Positions 1 to 4,575 of a DNA stretch of 6,159 nucleotides are shown in pieces (the first letter of the stretch is position 1; each line of letters starts with the position of its first letter). The position numbers and the translations under genes are program-made. Below the pieces are notes generated by a model that was not told the DNA's origin, made no database searches, and saw nothing but the letters and a program-made list of their open reading frames with translations. Source of the DNA: an uncultured Bacilli bacterium (GTDB taxonomy: Bacteria; Bacillota_I; Bacilli_A; ML615J-28; CAG-698); the NCBI GenBank assembly GCA_947624315.1, contig CANQJU010000073.1:1-6159 (forward strand), given 5' to 3'.

Positions 1-12
1 ATAAAATTATAT

Positions 13-18
13 AGGAGA
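13..18 (+). promoter_or_regulatory. Ribosome binding site of the surface MBL protein gene
   Basis: AGGAGA lies 5 nt before the ATG at 24 and supports that start. Only 23 bases precede the gene in this window, so its promoter and any upstream operon partner cannot be seen. Confidence 0.85.
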
Positions 19-23
19 AGAAA

Positions 24-2438
24 ATGGCTAAAAAAAGAAAAAAAGGGAACAAGGTTATAATTGTTCTCATTCTAGTTGTTTTATTAGTGATTGTTGGAGT
101 GGGTGGTTATGGTTATATTAAATATAATCCCTTAGTCCAAGAAAAGAAAGATGAAATTTATTCAATCGAAAATTATTTATTAAATAGTGAGGATTTTCCT
201 AAAACAGTTACTAAGGATATGAGTTTTCCAACTGCTTTAGATGATTTTGAAGGAATTACTTTAATATGGGAAAGCAGTGATGAAGATACTATATCTAATT
301 TAGGCCATGTTAGTTTTCCTAACTATTTAGATGGAGATAAAAGAGTAAAAGTAACTGTTAGTTATGTCGTTAATAGCCAAGATAGTTTATTTAATATTTT
401 TTGGAATTTCTTGGGGATTAACCATCAAACAGTTTTAGAATTTGTGATTGAAGCAAAAGATGCTAGTCCATTAGAAAAGATAGAGATTGTTGAAGCTGGA
501 TTAGTTGTTCCTAGTTATACTAATTGTAATATTGGTTTACTTCAAAAAGATGAAATATTTTCTAGTGTTGATATTGTTTGGGAAAGTAGTAATTTAGATA
601 TAATGACAAATAATGGTGAGAAAAAAGGAACTGGAGAAGTTAGATTAAAAGCAACTTTAACTTGCGAAAGTGAAACAAAAGTTATTGAGTATACTGTTAT
701 AGTCGGTGATGATCTTCCATCTTTAACTGATACAAACGTATCATTTGATAATCATAGTAAATCATCTTATAATGGTGAATATGAAAAAGATGGATTTGTC
801 TTTGTCAATACTATTTTTTCTCAAGATGAAGAACAAGAAGATTTACCAGGAGATTCTTTATTAGAAAATTTTGACAAAGTTGTTCGCTTTAAAGCTAGCA
901 GTAGTGCTAGTGCCTACTTTTATTCTACTTATGGAGTTATTAATCCTCAAAGTTTATCATTTAGATATGGATTAGTTAATAGTGATAAAGGCAAAATAAA
1001 TAAAGCTAGTCATTTAATTGTATATTATTCTAATGATAATGGTAAAAATTGGATTGAACTTAGCAATGATTTACTTGTTTCTGATAAAGTTGATTATAAC
1101 AAAACATTAGATTTACAAGGAGAAATATATTTTAAAGTTGAGCTAACAACAGAATATGCGGAAATAAGAATGGACCTAGATGATTTTTTGGTTACACGTA
1201 GTATTAATAGTAAAGATATCGAAGAATCATTAACTAAAAACTTTTCAACAAAGTTTTCTAATTCTCGCCTTTTACCATTAACTACTATTTATGGTGGAGT
1301 TATTACTTGGACATCAAACAACAACGATGTTTTAAGCAGTAGTGGTAAAGTGGTAAGAGCTAATGAAACTAAAAAAGTTATTTTACAAGCCACAATAACA
1401 GGTTTTAATGAAGAAATAAAAGTAACCTTTGAAATTACTATTCCTGGTAAAGGAGCAACTTTACCTGTAGAAATATTTTTCATTGATTTAGGAAAATATG
1501 GATTAAGTGATTGTGGGGAATCAACATATATTAAATATGGAAATATTGATATTTTAGTTGATGCTGGTGATGAAATAAAAACTTCCTTTAGAGCAGTTCA
1601 AGAAGTAATTGATGCTAATAGTGAAGACAAAGTGTTGGATTATGTTGTGGCAACACATCCCGACAGTGACCATATCGGTGGTATGCCTTTTATCTTTTCA
1701 ACATACGAAATTAAATATTTGATTCAATTTGAAGGAAGTCATACAAGTAATTTATATCAAAAATATGTTGATGCATATAAGAATGAAGATTGCACGGTAT
1801 GTGGAGCTTTAGATTCTTATAATAATACTAATAACTGTCAAAGAATTATTGAATTAGGAAATGAAGTATACTTAGAAATTATTAACACTCAAAACTATGA
1901 TGGTAAGGAAACTAATACTCGTAGTGTTGTTAGTGTATTAAATGCCTATGGTGTTAGAGTGCTTTTAACAGGAGATGCTGATAATGGAAGCAATAGCCAT
2001 CTAGAAAGCGACTATATGAATAGTGTTGGTAATATTGATATTTTGAAAATAGTTCATCACGGAACTAAAGAGGGAACAACGATACCTTTCTTAGAAGCCG
2101 TTGATCCTGAAGTTGTTGTTGTCTGCAATGGAAACTACTTGGGCAATAAACATGGTCATCCATCTCCTAATGCGGTGAATAGAATATATCAATACGATAA
2201 TAATATTGATATATATGCTATTGTTGGTGGAGATAGTCAAGAATGCGAGGCGACATCATCTGGTTCATATAAATGTGAAGTCGAAGATGCTACAGTAGAT
2301 CGCAATGGCACTATTAAGATTGTTATTGATGGTAATGGTTATGATATCAGTAGTGAATATTATCAAGATAATCCATTAGAATTTTCTAATACTTATTATT
2401 GGAAGAATAATTCCATGAGAGAATATAGTCATAAGTAA
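24..2438 (+). CDS. Membrane-anchored surface protein with Ig-like modules and a C-terminal ComEC-like metallo-beta-lactamase domain
   Basis: This is a probable extracellular metal-dependent hydrolase; its substrate is unknown. Residues 1-10 are strongly basic and 11-32 are hydrophobic with no clear signal-peptidase site, so I infer an N-in, C-out anchor. Three atypical bacterial Ig-like modules (about 44-146, 148-229, 397-474) share a W-x-S-[SN] motif at W82, W186 and W429, followed by a conserved Gly. Residues about 238-393 form a beta-rich region with a YYSNDNGKNW stretch, resembling accessory sandwich domains of secreted enzymes. Residues about 480-775 are an MBL fold of the ComEC C-terminal type: FIDLG near 486, HPDSDHIGG (H545, D547, D549, H550), LLTGD (D651), KIVHHG (H678, H679) and HGHPS (H710, H712). 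ComEC's channel and OB-fold regions are absent, so this is not ComEC itself. In ComEC this domain is thought to degrade the non-imported DNA strand, so a nuclease role is possible but unproven. The start is set by AGGAGA at 13-18, 5 nt upstream of the ATG. The promoter lies outside the window. The domain call is firm; the function is not. Confidence 0.87.
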   Translation: MAKKRKKGNKVIIVLILVVLLVIVGVGGYGYIKYNPLVQEKKDEIYSIENYLLNSEDFPKTVTKDMSFPTALDDFEGITLIWESSDEDTISNLGHVSFPNYLDGDKRVKVTVSYVVNSQDSLFNIFWNFLGINHQTVLEFVIEAKDASPLEKIEIVEAGLVVPSYTNCNIGLLQKDEIFSSVDIVWESSNLDIMTNNGEKKGTGEVRLKATLTCESETKVIEYTVIVGDDLPSLTDTNVSFDNHSKSSYNGEYEKDGFVFVNTIFSQDEEQEDLPGDSLLENFDKVVRFKASSSASAYFYSTYGVINPQSLSFRYGLVNSDKGKINKASHLIVYYSNDNGKNWIELSNDLLVSDKVDYNKTLDLQGEIYFKVELTTEYAEIRMDLDDFLVTRSINSKDIEESLTKNFSTKFSNSRLLPLTTIYGGVITWTSNNNDVLSSSGKVVRANETKKVILQATITGFNEEIKVTFEITIPGKGATLPVEIFFIDLGKYGLSDCGESTYIKYGNIDILVDAGDEIKTSFRAVQEVIDANSEDKVLDYVVATHPDSDHIGGMPFIFSTYEIKYLIQFEGSHTSNLYQKYVDAYKNEDCTVCGALDSYNNTNNCQRIIELGNEVYLEIINTQNYDGKETNTRSVVSVLNAYGVRVLLTGDADNGSNSHLESDYMNSVGNIDILKIVHHGTKEGTTIPFLEAVDPEVVVVCNGNYLGNKHGHPSPNAVNRIYQYDNNIDIYAIVGGDSQECEATSSGSYKCEVEDATVDRNGTIKIVIDGNGYDISSEYYQDNPLEFSNTYYWKNNSMREYSHK

Positions 2439-2457
2439 TTATATTATTACATATCAA

Positions 2458-2486
2458 TTGACAAAAATAAATAAAGGATATAAAAT
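2458..2486 (+). promoter_or_regulatory. Sigma-A-type promoter for the DUF2188 membrane protein gene
   Basis: A perfect -35 box, TTGACA (2458-2463), is followed after 17 nt by TAAAAT (2481-2486), a 5/6 match to the -10 consensus. Transcription would start near 2493, giving a leader of about 36 nt that contains the ribosome site GGAGGG at 2518-2523. Its presence suggests the DUF2188 gene can be expressed on its own. No GC-rich terminator follows the upstream gene, so read-through from it is also possible. Confidence 0.72.
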
Positions 2487-2517
2487 AAAAATATAAATGG
2501 AAACTTATTAATATTTT

Positions 2518-2523
2518 GGAGGG
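2518..2523 (+). promoter_or_regulatory. Strong ribosome binding site of the DUF2188 protein gene
   Basis: GGAGGG sits 5 nt before the ATG at 2529. It is one of the strongest Shine-Dalgarno matches in the window and fixes the start. Confidence 0.88.
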
Positions 2524-2528
2524 TTAAT

Positions 2529-3029
2529 ATGGTTGATTTTTTGAAAAACAATTGGATATGGATTGTTATTGCTATTTTGTTTGTTATTTTAGTTGCAGTT
2601 ATTTGTTGGCGCATTATTAAAAAGAAAAAAGTCAAAAATAATAAAAAAAATCCTAAACTTGTAAGGTCAAATACTGCTCCAGTAAAAACCAATAATGAAC
2701 CAATAAGAACAAATGAGGAAATAGATCAATCTCTTCAAGAGGATGATTATGAGGAATTGACTTTTGAAAGCGAAGAAGAACTTGATGAGGAAGAAACTGA
2801 AGAAGTTAAAAAAGCCGAATCATCACGCCCTAAACAATATCGTATTAGTTATGATAAGGAACAAAGAATGTGGTTGATTAAAAAAGATGGTGCTAAAAGA
2901 GTAATCCGTAAAACAGCTACTAAAACTGAAGCTGTTGAGATTGCTAAAAGAATGTGCAACAACCAAGATTTAAATTTAGTTGTTCATAAAAAAGATGGAA
3001 AGTTCCAAAAAAAGAAAAATGTAAGATAA
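2529..3029 (+). CDS. Single-pass membrane protein with acidic linker and C-terminal DUF2188 domain
   Basis: The function is unknown. Residues about 9-30 form one transmembrane helix rich in Ile, Val and Trp. It is followed at once by KKKK (31-34) and a basic stretch to about 46. With one Lys before the helix and many after it, the positive-inside rule predicts N-out, C-in, so the rest is cytoplasmic. Residues about 63-97 are very acidic (repeated E/D runs) and probably disordered. Residues about 103-160 match the DUF2188 pattern: a YRISYD strand, W115 and a KKDGAKR turn, then a helix around TKTEAVEIAKRM, then LNLVVHKKDGKFQ. DUF2188 proteins are usually small and soluble, so the anchor and charged linker are the notable part. 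The gene has its own promoter and a strong terminator follows it. A role in envelope or nucleic-acid processes would be speculation. Confidence 0.87.
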   Translation: MVDFLKNNWIWIVIAILFVILVAVICWRIIKKKKVKNNKKNPKLVRSNTAPVKTNNEPIRTNEEIDQSLQEDDYEELTFESEEELDEEETEEVKKAESSRPKQYRISYDKEQRMWLIKKDGAKRVIRKTATKTEAVEIAKRMCNNQDLNLVVHKKDGKFQKKKNVR

Positions 3030-3036
3030 GTTTTAT

Positions 3037-3069
3037 AAAAAGTTTCGATTGTCTAATCGGAGCTTTTTT
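3037..3069 (+). terminator. Intrinsic terminator after the DUF2188 gene
   Basis: Bases 3037-3050 pair with 3055-3068 to form a 14-bp stem with two G-U wobbles, closed by a GTCT loop (3051-3054). The 3' arm ends in a run of six T. The hairpin starts 7 nt after the TAA stop. The A-run on the 5' arm facing the T-run could give weak termination on the other strand, but no convergent gene is present. Confidence 0.92.
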
Positions 3070-3122
3070 ATGCAAAATTTTACGAAAAAACTTAAATAAA
3101 TACCTTTTCATTGAAAATGTTG

Positions 3123-3151
3123 TTGTTAAAAAGGGAAGAATTTGTTATAAT
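3123..3151 (+). promoter_or_regulatory. Extended -10 promoter of the aminotransferase gene
   Basis: TTGTTA (3123-3128) is followed after 17 nt by a perfect TATAAT (3146-3151). TG at 3143-3144, one base upstream of the -10 box, makes it an extended -10 element. Transcription would start near 3158, giving a leader of about 29 nt. A small inverted repeat (3105-3117) lies just upstream of the -35 box. Confidence 0.8.
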
Positions 3152-3172
3152 ATATAGTATTCTAAAATAGAT

Positions 3173-3179
3173 AGGGTGA
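3173..3179 (+). promoter_or_regulatory. Ribosome binding site that selects the GTG start of the aminotransferase
   Basis: AGGGTGA ends 7 nt before the GTG at 3187. The next in-frame candidate, ATG at 3199, would be 19 nt away, which is too far. The GTG is therefore the better start. Confidence 0.7.
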
Positions 3180-3186
3180 CATTATT

Positions 3187-4425
3187 GTGAAAGAATTTAT
3201 GCCGAAGAAAAATCAAAATAAAAAGAGTGTTGAAAATATTTTAGTTATTTCATCACTTGCTAAAAAGGCAAAGGAGAAAGATGCCTCTGTAATTAATGCA
3301 ACAGCTGGTTCATATTATGATGAAAGTGGCAATTTAAAAGTATTTGATTGCGTTAAAAGAGTCTTCGATAATCCTAATTACAATACTATATTATCATATA
3401 GCAATAGTAAAGGCACTTTAGGCTTTATGAATGGTGTGGAAAAGTGGATATTGGGAGAAGATTATAAAGAGGAATATTCGAATTATTATTTTAAAACTAT
3501 TGCTACTCCTGGTGGAACTGGAGCTTTATCACTATCTTTAGGAACTTATCTAGAGAGTGGTGAAGGGGTAATGTTACCTGATATCATGTGGTTAACATAT
3601 TTACAAATTGCCAATAATTTAGGAATTAATGCGCATACATATAAATTATTTGATGAAAATAATCATTTGAATTTAGAATCTATCTATAGCGAAGGCTTAA
3701 ATTTACAAGAAAAATATGGTAAAGTATGCCTTTTAATAAATGATCCATGTCATAATCCTACGGGATACTCAATGAGTGAAAATGATTATTTAGGATTAAT
3801 TGAAGTTTTAAATAAATTATCATTAAATAGTAAGGTTATATTGATACTAGATATTGCTTATTTAGATTATAGCAATAATCAAGGAAAGAAAACAAGAGAA
3901 CATTTTCGCTTATTGAAAAAACTGTCTAGTAACGTTATGGTTTTGTTTGCTTTTAGTGCTAGTAAAACATTTGGAATATATGGCTTGCGATTAGGAGCTT
4001 TAATGCAAATGACTAAAGATGAAAAAGAAAGTCAATTGTTCGAAAATGCTAGTGCTTATTTTGCTCGTTCAACTTGGTCTAATACTAGTCACTTGGGAAT
4101 GGAAATTGTTGAAAGCACATTAAATAATGCTTCTCTTAAGGAAAAATTTGTTGTAGAACTTAAAAAAACTTGCGAAGACTTAGAGAAAAGAGCTTATTTA
4201 TTAATTGATGAATTAAAAAAATATAATGTTCCTTTTGCACCTTATCACAATGGTTTTTTTGTTTTGCTATTAGTAAATAATCCTGCTTTTGAAAAAGAAC
4301 TTGAAGAAGCTGGTGTTTATGGATGTCATTTTGGCAATGGTTATCGCATAGCAGTAGCAAGTATTAGCCAAGAAGAAGCTGTAAGATTAGGAGAAATTGT
4401 AGGAAAAATTTATCAAAATTATTAA
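3187..4425 (+). CDS. Class I PLP-dependent aminotransferase, aspartate/aromatic (I-alpha-like) type
   Basis: It probably moves an amino group between an amino acid and 2-oxoglutarate in the cytoplasm, using pyridoxal phosphate. At 412 residues it is close to the usual 390-410. The fold-type I active site can be placed almost one-to-one on E. coli AspC/TyrB (standard numbering in brackets): G41 (38), Y71 (70), the GGTGA loop at 109-113, W135 (140), N190 in HNPTG (194), D222 (222), Y225 (225), catalytic K260 in SASKTFG (258), R268 (266), R294 in ARSTWSN (292) and R387 (386). R387 should bind the alpha-carboxylate. R294 would bind the distal carboxylate of aspartate or glutamate, which favours an aspartate or aromatic aminotransferase. 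Exact substrates cannot be read from the sequence. The start is GTG, with the alternative ATG at 3199 costing four residues. The gene has its own promoter and terminator, so it is monocistronic. No biosynthetic neighbour hints at a pathway. Confidence 0.93.
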   Translation: MKEFMPKKNQNKKSVENILVISSLAKKAKEKDASVINATAGSYYDESGNLKVFDCVKRVFDNPNYNTILSYSNSKGTLGFMNGVEKWILGEDYKEEYSNYYFKTIATPGGTGALSLSLGTYLESGEGVMLPDIMWLTYLQIANNLGINAHTYKLFDENNHLNLESIYSEGLNLQEKYGKVCLLINDPCHNPTGYSMSENDYLGLIEVLNKLSLNSKVILILDIAYLDYSNNQGKKTREHFRLLKKLSSNVMVLFAFSASKTFGIYGLRLGALMQMTKDEKESQLFENASAYFARSTWSNTSHLGMEIVESTLNNASLKEKFVVELKKTCEDLEKRAYLLIDELKKYNVPFAPYHNGFFVLLLVNNPAFEKELEEAGVYGCHFGNGYRIAVASISQEEAVRLGEIVGKIYQNY

Positions 4426-4436
4426 TAAAAATATAT

Positions 4437-4470
4437 ATGTCAGTGTTATGCATTGACATTTTATTTTCTT
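4437..4470 (+). terminator. Intrinsic terminator after the aminotransferase gene
   Basis: Bases 4438-4445 pair with 4451-4458 (8 bp, one G-U wobble) around a TTATG loop, and A4437-T4459 can extend the stem. A T-rich tract (4459-4470, broken by one A and one C) follows. The hairpin begins 12 nt after the stop codon. It is weaker than the terminator at 3037 but well placed. Confidence 0.8.
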
Positions 4471-4517
4471 AATGTGATAACTTAATTAAAAATTGTTACA
4501 TTTAATTTTAAAAAATA

Positions 4518-4546
4518 ATGAAAAAAAATAATATTTATGATAAAAT
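4518..4546 (+). promoter_or_regulatory. Extended -10 promoter of the ABC exporter gene
   Basis: TAAAAT (4541-4546) is preceded by TG at 4538-4539, forming an extended -10 element. The best -35 with a 17-nt spacer is ATGAAA (4518-4523), a 4/6 match, which the TG motif may compensate for. The predicted start near 4553 leaves a leader of about 23 nt with AAAGGAG at 4563-4569. The surrounding sequence is so AT-rich that the exact -35 is uncertain. Confidence 0.6.
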
Positions 4547-4562
4547 ATGTAGATATATTTAT

Positions 4563-4569
4563 AAAGGAG
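4563..4569 (+). promoter_or_regulatory. Ribosome binding site of the ABC exporter gene
   Basis: AAAGGAG ends 6 nt before the ATG at 4576, an ideal spacing that fixes the start of this open-ended gene. Confidence 0.88.
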
Positions 4570-4575
4570 ACTATT

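Noticed and set aside
1289..1483. 64-codon open frame on the - strand
   Set aside because: It lies wholly inside the surface protein gene, opposite its third Ig-like module, and its product has no recognisable domain.
24..2438. Identification of the first gene as comEC (DNA uptake channel)
   Set aside because: Only the MBL domain is shared. There is a single membrane helix, no competence channel and no OB-fold, and no competence gene lies nearby.
2447..2692. 81-codon open frame on the - strand, rich in Phe, Leu and Ile
   Set aside because: It overlaps the promoter and 5' part of the DUF2188 gene. The hydrophobic residues are the reverse complement of Lys/Asn codons (TTT/ATT), as expected from AT-rich DNA.
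3070..3122. Possible small RNA or riboswitch in the spacer before the aminotransferase
   Set aside because: Apart from the terminator, promoter and one short inverted repeat there is no structured, conserved-looking leader. The predicted 5' leader is only about 29 nt.
4160..4360. 66-codon open frame on the - strand
   Set aside because: It lies inside the well-supported aminotransferase gene and shows no family match.
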